Of a stretch of 64,000 nucleotides of DNA, positions 1-7,849 are shown in pieces. This DNA is from JAHJQZ01 sp963675235 (GTDB lineage Bacteria; Pseudomonadota; Alphaproteobacteria; Rhizobiales; Devosiaceae): the NCBI GenBank assembly GCA_963675235.2, contig CAXXFU010000002.1, positions 558,001-622,000 on the forward strand, in the 5' to 3' direction. Positions within the stretch are counted from its first letter, which is position 1. Each line of letters opens with the position of its first letter. The position numbers were made by a program, and so were the translations under genes. The notes under the pieces are model-generated. The model made no database searches. It was given only the letters and a program-made list of their open reading frames with translations, and had not been told where the DNA came from.

Positions 1-433
1 CGAGAATCAGGATCAGCGGCAGCGCCTGCACGACAACGAGTTCGACAATGGGCAGCACAAGTGCCGCCAGCGACAGCACGCCGGCGATGGTTAGTGCCAA
101 AACATAGATACGGTTGGCCCGCCCGGTCATCACCAGCGGCTTTTTCATCTTGTACGCGGCTTCGCGCCGGCCGAGGGCGGCGATGGCGAAACCGAGCACA
201 ATGTAGAGCGCCGGACCGCCAACGCCGAAGAGGGTGAGGATGAAGGCGGCGATCAGAAGGATCGAGGCGAAGACGTCGAACAGCCTGATGTCGCGCCAGG
301 CGACAAGGAAGCGCCGAGCTTCGTATTCTTCCTGCTGGAAATAAGTGAGCAGAGTTCTGAGCCGCACCTGACCGAAATAGGCCAGGCCCGCCCAGAACAG
401 CAACAGTCCGAGGATCTGCAAGATATCGATCAT
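1..433 (-). CDS. Membrane N-terminus of a probable MurF-like Mur ligase (partial, runs off window)
   Basis: The minus strand opens with ATG at 433 and stays open to the window edge, giving the first 144 residues. I see hydrophobic segments at about residues 2-20, 52-90 and 108-144. Between the first two lies a polar stretch containing YFQQEEYEARRFL. From memory, a membrane N-terminus with this QQEEY..RRFL pattern is typical of Mur-ligase-family (MurF-like) proteins encoded beside Ddl-like genes in Hyphomicrobiales. The ATP-binding ligase domain would lie outside the window, so the activity is inferred and not seen. Its ATG overlaps the stop of the hydrolase upstream of it in transcription (ATGA, 430-433), so the two are probably co-translated. 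It could instead be an unrelated inner-membrane protein. Confidence 0.6.
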   Translation of the reverse strand, partial: MIDILQILGLLLFWAGLAYFGQVRLRTLLTYFQQEEYEARRFLVAWRDIRLFDVFASILLIAAFILTLFGVGGPALYIVLGFAIAALGRREAAYKMKKPLVMTGRANRIYVLALTIAGVLSLAALVLPIVELVVVQALPLILIL

Positions 434-1179
434 GACGCAAGCTCCCCGAGCAGGGTCTTCGCCCTCAGCGCGATCACATGATGGCCGCGCGTTAGGATGG
501 AGAAGTGATCGAAGACCGGAAACACCGTCAGCCGCGAATCGGGAATGAGTTCGGCCATGCGCTGACCGATGGCCACCGGGGTCTCGTCGTCACGTGCGCC
601 GTAAAGCAGTTCGGTGCGAGTGCGGATTTTGGGCAAATCGGGGCTCTGGTCCTCGTTGACCGCCTTGACGAAGATGTCGCGAAGCCCGAGCTCTTTGGAT
701 TGTACGTAATCCGGGCTGCCATAGGTCTTTTCGAGATTGGCGCGGCGGGTTTGGTCGGTGCCGGCCAGGGCTTTGAGGACGCGAAACTGGCGACGGCGCC
801 AGCCACTCCTGACCTGCGCCCAGGCGCTGCGCGGGCGCGGAATGCCGGCGCCGGAAACGATCACCAGGCCCTGAAGCAGATCGGGATGACGCACGGCCAG
901 CCTCAACCCGACTCGCCCGCCGAAGGAGTGCCCGACCCAGACAATCGGGCCGGTCTTTCGCTCGACGAGGAAGTCGGCGACATAGTCGGCATAGTCGGCC
1001 GTGCTCCAGCCATCCTGCGGGCGCGGCGTCGCGCCAAAACCGGGCAGATCGACAAGCATCGACCTGGCCGTAGCCCCGAGGCTTTCGGCCGCAGGTATGA
1101 AATCGTGGTGGGAGCGAGCCCAGCCATGGGCAAACACCACGCCTGGCTTGTCACCTTCGCCGATCTCGATGAAATTCAT
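430..1179 (-). CDS. Alpha/beta hydrolase
   Basis: A 249-residue protein with a standard alpha/beta-hydrolase layout. It has an oxyanion-hole HGW near residue 19, the nucleophile elbow GHSFGG near residue 83, a candidate acidic residue in the ARDDETP region, and a C-terminal FDHFS stretch supplying the catalytic histidine. There is no signal peptide, so it is probably cytoplasmic. The substrate cannot be read from the sequence. It sits directly upstream of the membrane Mur-ligase-like gene with a 4-base overlap and is divergent from the Ddl homologue at 1361. That context hints at a role in cell-wall precursor metabolism, but this is only inference. Confidence 0.85.
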   Translation of the reverse strand: MNFIEIGEGDKPGVVFAHGWARSHHDFIPAAESLGATARSMLVDLPGFGATPRPQDGWSTADYADYVADFLVERKTGPIVWVGHSFGGRVGLRLAVRHPDLLQGLVIVSGAGIPRPRSAWAQVRSGWRRRQFRVLKALAGTDQTRRANLEKTYGSPDYVQSKELGLRDIFVKAVNEDQSPDLPKIRTRTELLYGARDDETPVAIGQRMAELIPDSRLTVFPVFDHFSILTRGHHVIALRAKTLLGELAS

Positions 1180-1360
1180 GTCATCCCTCGATTCGTCGGT
1201 TTCTGGTGCGTGATCTGCTTGGAAAACCGGCGTTCACTTGCAAGGATCATGCTATGACAAAGCGTTGCCGCCGCGTCTAGCATGGCAATTTGAGGCAGGC
1301 CATGACAATGCCGCAAGCCCTTGCCAGACCGGCGCGGCAAAAAGAAGGTGGAAAGCTGAG

Positions 1361-2503
1361 ATGCCGAAGAAAATAGCCGTCCTGTTCGGGGGCAGTTCGC
1401 CCGAGCACGATGTCTCCGTCGTCACGGCCCAGCAGCTGATGGATGCGGTCGATCCGGCGGACTATGAAGTCGTGCCAGTCTATGCCGATTTCGAGAATCG
1501 CTTCTTCATCGGACCGGGTCTGAGGCATGTTGCGACCTACCGCCCGCGTCCGGGCAATCTCACCGAGATCAGTTTCGGCTGGGGCGAGCGCGGCCCCGAG
1601 ATCCGTCCGGTTTCCGGCGCGCCGATCCCGTTCGATTGCGCCTTGCCGGCTTTCCATGGGCGCTTCGGCGAGGACGGGCGCATTCATGCCCTGTTCGAAT
1701 GGCTGGGCATTCCGGTCACGGGCTTTTCGGCGACCCATTCGGGTCTGGCCATGCGCAAGGACCTGACCAAGCTCATTGCCGCCGGTGCCGGCGTGCCGGT
1801 TCTGCCGCAGGTCGTGGTCGACCGGACACGGCTCGATGACGCCGAGGCATTGCTGGCGGACATCAAGAAGACGGTCGGTTTGCCGGCCATCGTCAAGCCG
1901 GTCAATCTCGGCTCGAGCATTGGCGTCGGCATCGCCCGCAATGGCGAGGAGGCGCTGCAGCTGATCGCCATGGTGCTGACCCAGGACAGCCTGGCCCTGG
2001 TCGAGCCGCGCGTACCGCATCTGGTCGAATACAATGTCGCTCTCAGGAACGATCATGGCGAAGTTCGCCTCTCGGCCATCGAGCGCCCGAAGCCTTCGAC
2101 CGAACTGCTCGATTTCAAGGAGAAGTATCTTTCAGGTGGTGGCGGGGCCAAGGGTTCGTCTCTGCCCTCTGAGGGCATGTTGTCATTGACCCGCGACATC
2201 ACCCCCGACATGGCCGGCAATCGCCGGCCGCTTGTCGAAGAAAATGCGGTCAAGGTGTTTGCGGCCTTTGGGCGCCGTGGTGCGCCGCGTCTCGATTTCC
2301 TGTGCAATGACGAGACCGGCGAGATCTTCTTCAACGAGATCAATCCGATCCCCGGTTCCTACGGCTATTTCCTCTGGGAGCGCGCCGAAGAGCCGTTGCT
2401 GTTCCCCGAACTCGTCCGCCATCTCGTCGAGGAAGCGCTGGCCGATACCGTCAAGAGCTTCGACGATCCGGTGCCGCAGGGCGCCTATCTGTTGCCGCGC
2501 TGA
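1361..2503 (+). CDS. ddl: D-alanine--D-alanine ligase homologue (catalytically intact-looking paralogue outside the dcw cluster)
   Basis: 380 residues, ATP-grasp fold. ATG 1361 follows a purine-rich AGAAGGTGGAAAG; the frame stays open 41 codons further upstream without a better start. The N-terminus has VLFGGSSPEHDVSV, matching the Ddl N-terminal glutamate motif. HGRFGEDG, then KPVNLGSSIGV (the serine loop), DFKEKY (the tyrosine loop) and FFNEINPIPGS (Mg ligands) follow in the right order. The last motif departs from the usual NTLPG form, so the D-amino acid specificity may differ. A second Ddl-like gene in the dcw cluster (41837-42724) has lost several of these residues, so this copy is probably the working enzyme that makes the terminal dipeptide of the peptidoglycan stem. 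Confidence 0.85.
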   Translation: MPKKIAVLFGGSSPEHDVSVVTAQQLMDAVDPADYEVVPVYADFENRFFIGPGLRHVATYRPRPGNLTEISFGWGERGPEIRPVSGAPIPFDCALPAFHGRFGEDGRIHALFEWLGIPVTGFSATHSGLAMRKDLTKLIAAGAGVPVLPQVVVDRTRLDDAEALLADIKKTVGLPAIVKPVNLGSSIGVGIARNGEEALQLIAMVLTQDSLALVEPRVPHLVEYNVALRNDHGEVRLSAIERPKPSTELLDFKEKYLSGGGGAKGSSLPSEGMLSLTRDITPDMAGNRRPLVEENAVKVFAAFGRRGAPRLDFLCNDETGEIFFNEINPIPGSYGYFLWERAEEPLLFPELVRHLVEEALADTVKSFDDPVPQGAYLLPR

Positions 2504-2602
2504 CGATTTGTCGCCGGTGCCGGTGTTGAGCCGGCGCCGGTTATCGTGGTTTGCTCGCGGCGGGATATTGGCAATGCCGCCGCCCTGTATTGGGAAAAGC
2601 CT

Positions 2603-3022
2603 ATGAAACGCCTCGTGATGGCCACGGCGCTCCTTGCCGCGCTGGCGACCCCGGTCCTTGCCGATGCGGACATGAAACAGGGCGAGAAAACCTACAAGAA
2701 GTACTGCTTTGCCTGCCACAAGGCCGGCGAAAAGGCGCGGAATCTTGTTGGCCCGGTGTTCAACGACCTGTTCGGGCGCACTGCCGGCACTCTGAGTGAC
2801 TACAATTACTCGGATGCCATGCGGGCAGCCGGAGAGAGCGGCGTGGTCTGGGATGAGCAAACTTTGCGCGCGTATCTGCCGAATCCACGGGAGTTCGTGA
2901 CGGGCACGAAGATGACCTTTGTCGGGTTGAAAAAGCCCGAGGACATCGAGAACCTGATCGCCTATCTCAGGCAGTTTTCGCCCGATTATGTGCCGCCCGA
3001 TGCGGAGCTGTCCGGAGAGTAG
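2603..3022 (+). CDS. Class I c-type cytochrome, periplasmic
   Basis: 139 residues. An N-terminal signal peptide of about 20 residues ends at ALA-type small residues (VLADAD). The heme-binding CFACH follows at about residues 36-40, and a probable axial methionine lies in GTKMTF near residue 107. Length and layout match the small soluble cytochrome c family (c2/c552-like) that carries electrons in the periplasm. ATG 2603 is chosen because it starts the signal peptide and follows GGGAAAAG. It lies about 100 bases after ddl and is convergent with ribN. Confidence 0.9.
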   Translation: MKRLVMATALLAALATPVLADADMKQGEKTYKKYCFACHKAGEKARNLVGPVFNDLFGRTAGTLSDYNYSDAMRAAGESGVVWDEQTLRAYLPNPREFVTGTKMTFVGLKKPEDIENLIAYLRQFSPDYVPPDAELSGE

Positions 3023-3040
3023 GCCAACCTAAATGGAAAC

Positions 3041-3059
3041 GGGCGGCCCAAGGCCGCCC
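3041..3059. terminator. Hairpin between convergent cytochrome c and ribN genes
   Basis: A perfect 8-bp stem (GGGCGGCC/GGCCGCCC) with a 3-base loop lies between the two convergent stop codons. On the minus strand it is followed by GTTTCCATTT, so it best fits a terminator for ribN and may also stop transcription from the other side. Confidence 0.55.
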
Positions 3060-3073
3060 GCACTCGCGTTTTG

Positions 3074-4069
3074 CTAGCTTGCTCTCTTGCGGGCCTCGGC
3101 GATGGCGATGGTCATCGAGGCGCCGGCAATCAGGATGGCGCCAGGCCAGAACCAGGCGCTGGGCACCTGTGACAGCACCACCCAGGCAAGAAGCGTGTTG
3201 ATCGGCAGCTTGAGGTCGTCGAACGGCTGCAGGTAAAGCGCGTCTGCGCGCTGGTAGGCACTCCACAACATGTACTGCGCTGCCGCCGTGACAAACCCCA
3301 GCCCGACGATCCAGACGAGTGTGTCGCCGAGCGGCACACCGAAATCGAGTCCGTTGGCAAGACCCGCCGGCAGGATTCCGGCAGGCAGCACCACGGCCAG
3401 CACGCCGAGCCCGAGCCAGATGACGGCGTGATTGAGACTGATCAGCAACAAAAGATAAAGCGTCAGGGATTCGGGGCTTTCCTCCCGCGACAGGTATTTG
3501 GAAATCACTGTCGTGGTGCTCCACAGGGCTGCGGCGAGGACCGGCAGGAGCGAGCCCCAGGTAAAGGATTCGCCACCAACACCGATGATGAGCAGGGCGC
3601 CGGCAAAAGCCGCGATCGAAGTCGCAACGCGCAGCGGGGTGAGGCGTTCGCCGAGGAACAGCACCGAGCCGACGATGACAAAAAACGGCCCGGTCATCAA
3701 AAGACCGATCATCTGCCAGACAGGAACGCCGAGGGCGAAACCGAAGACAAAGACCTGAGCCCCGAGAGCGGAGACGAAAGCACGGACCTCGTGCAGCACC
3801 GGATGGCGGGTCCTGAGCTTGTCGAGGCCGATCTTGAGGATCAGTGGCACCGCGAAGACTGTCGCGATCATGTATTGCCAGAACACGGCGGACGAAGAGG
3901 TCATCTTGCCGTCTGCGAGCAGCGGATTCCACGGATTGGTCAGAACGTCATAGGAGAAATTGACGCCGGCGAAGATCAGCTGGGCGCCCAGCATGAACAG
4001 CGTGCCGGCCAGTATCGGACTGGCGGCCATGCCGAGTGAAGAACGGGTAGGGGAGGCAGTCTGGCTCAT
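3074..4069 (-). CDS. ribN: Riboflavin transporter, RibN family (EamA/DMT superfamily)
   Basis: 331 residues with about ten hydrophobic segments forming two EamA halves, so an inner-membrane drug/metabolite-type permease. The start is taken as ATG 4069 (MSQTAS...) because AAAGGAT sits 7-8 bases upstream; an upstream in-frame TTG at 4087 is less likely. Function comes mainly from regulation: a clear FMN riboswitch (4159-4310) leads into this gene and a hairpin covers its ribosome-binding site. RibN riboflavin importers of the EamA family under FMN control are known in Rhizobium and other proteobacteria. The protein sequence alone would only give DMT-family permease. Confidence 0.88.
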   Translation of the reverse strand: MSQTASPTRSSLGMAASPILAGTLFMLGAQLIFAGVNFSYDVLTNPWNPLLADGKMTSSSAVFWQYMIATVFAVPLILKIGLDKLRTRHPVLHEVRAFVSALGAQVFVFGFALGVPVWQMIGLLMTGPFFVIVGSVLFLGERLTPLRVATSIAAFAGALLIIGVGGESFTWGSLLPVLAAALWSTTTVISKYLSREESPESLTLYLLLLISLNHAVIWLGLGVLAVVLPAGILPAGLANGLDFGVPLGDTLVWIVGLGFVTAAAQYMLWSAYQRADALYLQPFDDLKLPINTLLAWVVLSQVPSAWFWPGAILIAGASMTIAIAEARKRAS

Positions 4070-4073
4070 CAAA

Positions 4074-4114
4074 CGATCCTTTCTCAACCAGGTGCCTCAG
4101 GGTTGAAAGGATCG
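4074..4114 (-). promoter_or_regulatory. Shine-Dalgarno-sequestering hairpin in the ribN leader
   Basis: In the minus-strand RNA, CGATCCTTT (4114-4106) can pair with AAAGGATCG (4082-4074). The stem continues as CAACC/GGTTG around an 11-base loop, with a 2-base bulge. The downstream arm contains the ribN ribosome-binding site AAAGGAT. A third copy, GGATCG at 4159-4154 just after the riboswitch closing stem, could compete for the upstream arm. This is the layout expected of translational control by FMN. It rests on pairing by eye, with no energies computed. Confidence 0.7.
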
Positions 4115-4158
4115 CGCAAACGCCTCTGCGCCCATTGCGGGCTGCGGCCTTGTCGATC

Positions 4159-4310
4159 CGTTCTCTTTCATCCGGACTATGACCGTCGGCTTCGGATTTT
4201 GACCGAATCTGCTGACCTGCAGCAAATGCTGCAGCGCTCGCGGGCTTGAACCGCCCCATGTGGGTTTGGTTCCTACCGCCGGTGGGGAGTTTCACCCCGC
4301 CCTGAGAACG
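4159..4310 (-). promoter_or_regulatory. FMN riboswitch (RFN element)
   Basis: Read on the minus strand, the element opens with CGTTCTCAGGGCGGGGTGAA, continues through CTCCCCACCGGCGGTAGG, and ends with GACGGTCATAGTCCGGATG and AGAGAACG. CGTTCTC and GAGAACG form the closing P1 stem. The conserved RFN blocks are present in the right order, about 150 bases in all. FMN binding is expected to reduce expression of ribN, which begins about 90 bases downstream. Confidence 0.95.
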
Positions 4311-4569
4311 TCTTGCGCTTCGGGAAATGGCCTGGCCTATCCCATTATCGGAATGAGCCTTGCTGCCGTTGCCCGGAAACGCCGTCTATATAATGCACGC
4401 TTGCGACAAATGCCACCAGCGTCGGCGACGCAGATAAGCGAGACGGATCACCATGACAAGAGTGTGAGGTTCTGTCGCGATTATCGCAAAGATGAGAGTT
4501 TCTCAAACGTGACGTTAAGGAAATTGCCCTAGCTTTAATGTTAACTAGACCTTCAATGGAGCAAATTCG

Positions 4570-5718
4570 GTGGGTACGACGTCAAGCCAAGCCGTGCCGA
4601 CGCTTGAAGAGTTGCAGGACTGGGCGCGCGATCCCTCCAAGGAGCATTGGCGCAACCTTATCGCCGCCCTGACGGACCTGCTCGTCAGCAATCTGGAAGC
4701 CGATGCCGAGGTGCACGGCGACGCCTATGCAGAGATTGTTTGCCGACTCCTCGATGACGTCGCGACAGAGGTGCGCAAGGAGCTTTCCCAGCGCGTCGCT
4801 CCGATTGACCGTTTTCCGGGGCAGGTGGTTCGACGCCTGGCTACCGACGAGGCGGCGGAAGTTGCAACCCCGATGCTCGAGCATTCGCCAGTGCTGACCG
4901 AGTCCGATCTCATTGGCATCGTTGAGAAGATGCTGCCCGATCACAATCGCGCCATTTCGCGTCGCAAGTCGCTGAACGAAAAGCTGACCGATGCGCTGGC
5001 CAAGCGCGGCGATATCGAGACCGTGCGTACGATGGCGGCCAATCCCGGAGCGAAATTCTCGCCCAAGACCTATCGTCTGGTCGCCGAGAAGGCCAAGACG
5101 GATGTCGGGCTGCAGGAATCGCTCGTGGAGCGCGACGACCTGACCCATATCATTTCACTGCAGATCACGCCGTTCCTGTCCGAAGAGCTCAAGGCGCGCC
5201 TGAAGGCGCTTGATGCAAAGCCTGAAGGCGGCAGTCTTCTCGATTCGCTGACCGAGATTGCGAGCGAATCCGAGATCAAGGCTAAACAGCGCAAGGAGCG
5301 CGCCGCCATCTACTCGCTGATCGAACTGGTGCGCGCCGGCAATGCCAATGCCAGCACAGAAGCCCTGAAACTGATCGAAAAAGACCAGACCACGGCCCTG
5401 ACGCATTTCCTGGCTGGTATCGCCCAGCTCTCTGACGGTGCCGTAGAGGACGCGTTCGCAAATCACGAAGGCAAGCCATTGGCTCTCATCCTTCGCGGCC
5501 TGGGGCTTTCCAAGGAGGCGGCGACGGCGATCGGCAAGGTGCGCGCTACCCAGCTTGGCCTGCCTGCGGCGGAGCTGGACAAGTGGGTCGACACCTATTC
5601 CGGCATCAACGGTCGCGAAGCCGAGCGCCTGCTGCAAATGCTGCGGGAAAAGGAAAGCGCCGGCACCGCCTCGCGTCAGAAGGGTGGACGGGGCGCGGCT
5701 CCGAACCGGCATCGCTAG
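4570..5718 (+). CDS. DUF2336 domain-containing protein
   Basis: 382 residues, mostly helical and charged, with no signal peptide or membrane segment. The pattern of short alpha-helical repeats with LLVSNLEADAEVHGDAYAEI and later RRLATDEAAEVATPMLEHS matches what I know of the alphaproteobacterial DUF2336 family, whose role is not established. The last 25 residues are basic (KGGRGAAPNRHR). The start is GTG 4570, with GGAG about 9 bases upstream. It stands alone, divergent from ribN, and is followed by a terminator. Confidence 0.8.
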   Translation: MGTTSSQAVPTLEELQDWARDPSKEHWRNLIAALTDLLVSNLEADAEVHGDAYAEIVCRLLDDVATEVRKELSQRVAPIDRFPGQVVRRLATDEAAEVATPMLEHSPVLTESDLIGIVEKMLPDHNRAISRRKSLNEKLTDALAKRGDIETVRTMAANPGAKFSPKTYRLVAEKAKTDVGLQESLVERDDLTHIISLQITPFLSEELKARLKALDAKPEGGSLLDSLTEIASESEIKAKQRKERAAIYSLIELVRAGNANASTEALKLIEKDQTTALTHFLAGIAQLSDGAVEDAFANHEGKPLALILRGLGLSKEAATAIGKVRATQLGLPAAELDKWVDTYSGINGREAERLLQMLREKESAGTASRQKGGRGAAPNRHR

Positions 5719-5764
5719 AACGCCGCACGCAGCCATCGCAAACGATCTCGGATTTGCAAAAACG

Positions 5765-5792
5765 GCCCGGCTTCCCTCTGCAGCCGGGCTTT
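5765..5792 (+). terminator. Rho-independent terminator after the DUF2336 gene
   Basis: An 8-bp stem GCCCGGCT/AGCCGGGC encloses a 9-base loop and is followed by TTT. It lies 47 bases after the stop codon. Confidence 0.6.
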
Positions 5793-5977
5793 GGCGCTTC
5801 CATGCCCCGCCAGCGGCCTGAAGTTGGCGCGCGAGTTCGGAGCCAAGCGGCTCGATGCCAGGCGCAAAATGTGTCATGCCGAGACGCGCAAGCCATCAAG
5901 GGTGGCGAAAAAAAGCCGGATGAACATTGGTTGCAGGTCGTGGTGAAGCCCCGGAACCCCGTGTCAGCAATGAAAAA

Positions 5978-5991
5978 TTAACCTCGGTTAA
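5978..5991. promoter_or_regulatory. 14-base dyad TTAACC-TC-GGTTAA upstream of porin
   Basis: A perfect inverted repeat about 245 bases before the porin start. It resembles two TTAA half-sites but with 6-base spacing, so it does not fit the CtrA consensus (7-base spacing). It could be an operator for another regulator. Confidence 0.3.
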
Positions 5992-6159
5992 GCCTTCGTT
6001 GCGTCCGGTGTGTTGAATTTGCAACATTCCCCAACAAGGACTCCCGGATAGCGTGGAATCGGCCTTCATTCAGTTGCGCGGAAAGCGCCGATGGATAGAG
6101 TGGCCTTGCGAATCCATGCATGGGATCGTTTGTCGGTCGCAGCGCGACGGCAAAACACG

Positions 6160-6173
6160 ACACACAAGTGTGT
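6160..6173. promoter_or_regulatory. 14-base dyad ACACAC-AA-GTGTGT in porin leader
   Basis: A perfect inverted repeat 62 bases before the porin ATG. It may be an operator or a small leader hairpin. No regulator can be named from the sequence. Confidence 0.3.
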
Positions 6174-6234
6174 TCGCGCTTCGACAAACCGCCGGGTGAC
6201 CGGCACTAAAGATTGACTTTGGAGGTCAAGAATT

Positions 6235-7608
6235 ATGAAACTTAAGAGCCTTCTCCTGGGTTCTGCCGCTGCCGTCGGTCTCTCGACCGGTGCGTTCGCT
6301 GCCGACCTGGCTACCGTGGTTTCCTCGTTTGACGTTTGCGAGAATCTCGGTATCTCCGGCACGCTTCAGATCGCGTCGACCGATGACTGCCTGCAGATCT
6401 CCGGCGGCGTCACCTATGAATTCAACTGGGGTGACTACAACGTTGACGTTCCGGTGACGGACGCGGTCAGCTTTGACAATTCCGCTCGCAACATCGACGA
6501 CGCTGGCTTCACCGGTACGTCCGACCGCAATCTCGACTGGAAGAACGATCTCGACTGGTGGCTGAAGTTTGTTGGTTCCGCCAAGTCCGACTTCGGTACC
6601 GCCAAGGCCGTGATCAAGCTCTCCGACAAGGGCGACGAACGCTCCATCGTCGACGAGCAGACCGTTTCGACTGAAGACATCAACGACGTTCAGCTCGACG
6701 AAGCCTATGTTTCGATCGGCGACACCACGAAGATCATCGCTGGTAAGCGCGACGCTTCCGTCTTTGTTGACGGCGACGACGAGCCCTTCGGCTTCATCGG
6801 CCTGTTCAACTCCGACGCAGTCGACACGGGCGTTGATGTTCTTGACGGCGTTCTCGACATCGAGCTCAAGGGCCGTGTCATTCAGCTGTATCACACCATT
6901 GGCGATTCCGGCGTGACGGTTTCGGCTGGTCTCGAAAATCTCGACGATGATACCCTCATCGGTGGTTTTGCTGATCCGGCTGGTACTGCTGTTGGTACTC
7001 TGGCCTATGTCGGCGACAGCCTGACCGGTCACTTCAGTGTTGCCGCTGGTGGTATCCTCGACGGTTCCATCGAAGACTGGAAGATGCATGCCGGCTTCAC
7101 CGGCACGTTCGATGCCTTCAAGCTCCGCGCCGCGGTTGCTGGTGGTTCGGACGACAACGGCACCACCACTGCCTGGAACGGCTTGGTCACTGGTCAGTAC
7201 ACCTTTGACATGTTCACCCTCGCTGCTGCCATGGAAGCTGCCTACCGCTCCGACACTGGCAACACCGCTTGGGGTGGCAGCCTGACCGGCGACGCCGCCG
7301 TGACCGACACCGTGTCGATCGCTGCTGGCTTCCGCTACTACGATGCCGATACGTCGACCGCCAACACCGAGACCTGGCAGGCCGCGATGAAGCTTGTTGC
7401 CAAGCTCACCGAAGCCCTGACGGCGACCGGCGAAGTCGGCTACTACGGCACGAACATTGCCGCTGTCCCGAATGGCGACGGCGCGTTCTACGGCAGTGCC
7501 GAACTGGCTTGGGCCCCGGGCGGTCAGTTCACCTCGTCCATCAAGGGCGAAATGAACAGCCTCGGCGCCTACAAGGCCACCTTCAAGGCCTCGAAGACCT
7601 TCGATTAA
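6235..7608 (+). CDS. Outer-membrane porin, Porin_2 (Omp2/RopA-like) family
   Basis: 457 residues. A signal peptide of about 22 residues ends at AFAAD. The mature N-terminus has FDVCENLGISG and then DDCLQISGGVTYEF, the paired-cysteine and ISG.V.Y pattern of alphaproteobacterial Porin_2 proteins. The rest alternates in the manner of beta strands and ends with the aromatic TFKASKTFD expected for outer-membrane barrel insertion. The composition is rich in Asp and Gly. It is monocistronic, with a good ribosome-binding site (GGAGGT) and its own terminator, and the codon choice looks like that of a highly expressed gene. It presumably allows diffusion of small hydrophilic solutes. Confidence 0.85.
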   Translation: MKLKSLLLGSAAAVGLSTGAFAADLATVVSSFDVCENLGISGTLQIASTDDCLQISGGVTYEFNWGDYNVDVPVTDAVSFDNSARNIDDAGFTGTSDRNLDWKNDLDWWLKFVGSAKSDFGTAKAVIKLSDKGDERSIVDEQTVSTEDINDVQLDEAYVSIGDTTKIIAGKRDASVFVDGDDEPFGFIGLFNSDAVDTGVDVLDGVLDIELKGRVIQLYHTIGDSGVTVSAGLENLDDDTLIGGFADPAGTAVGTLAYVGDSLTGHFSVAAGGILDGSIEDWKMHAGFTGTFDAFKLRAAVAGGSDDNGTTTAWNGLVTGQYTFDMFTLAAAMEAAYRSDTGNTAWGGSLTGDAAVTDTVSIAAGFRYYDADTSTANTETWQAAMKLVAKLTEALTATGEVGYYGTNIAAVPNGDGAFYGSAELAWAPGGQFTSSIKGEMNSLGAYKATFKASKTFD

Positions 7609-7632
7609 TCCTTTCGGATTTATCGGTTGAGG

Positions 7633-7663
7633 AAGGCCCGGCTCTGCCGGGCCTTTCTTTTTG
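7633..7663 (+). terminator. Rho-independent terminator after the porin gene
   Basis: Stem AAGGCCCGGC/GCCGGGCCTT with a TCT loop, followed by TCTTTTTG. It lies 25 bases after the stop codon. Confidence 0.85.
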
Positions 7664-7849
7664 TCCGGACGGCGGCCGTCTGCGGCGGCGGTTCGGCCGG
7701 CGCGTGTACAACTTTGGCTAACATCTGGGAATCGCGGCCAATTTCAGCCAGAATGCGTGCCGATATCGTCCGGAAAGGACGGGTTGGCGGCTGGGCGCTA
7801 TCCAACTCTGGCTGTGAGGTCTGGCGGACCAGGTGAGGCATATCGGGAC

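Larger units (their letters stand above)
5793..6234. other. Porin upstream region without a gene
   Basis: About 440 bases between the terminator and the porin start, with no supported gene on either strand. It holds two short perfect dyads (listed separately) and the porin ribosome-binding site TTGGAGGTC just before 6235. I see no convincing sigma-70 promoter by eye. Confidence 0.6.

Noticed and set aside
2967..3932. Second minus-strand frame overlapping ribN
   Set aside because: Out-of-frame shadow with Arg-rich, domain-free translation; the EamA helices are in the other frame.
5978..5991. CtrA site upstream of porin
   Set aside because: The two TTAA half-sites are 6 bases apart, whereas CtrA sites have 7; kept only as an unassigned dyad.
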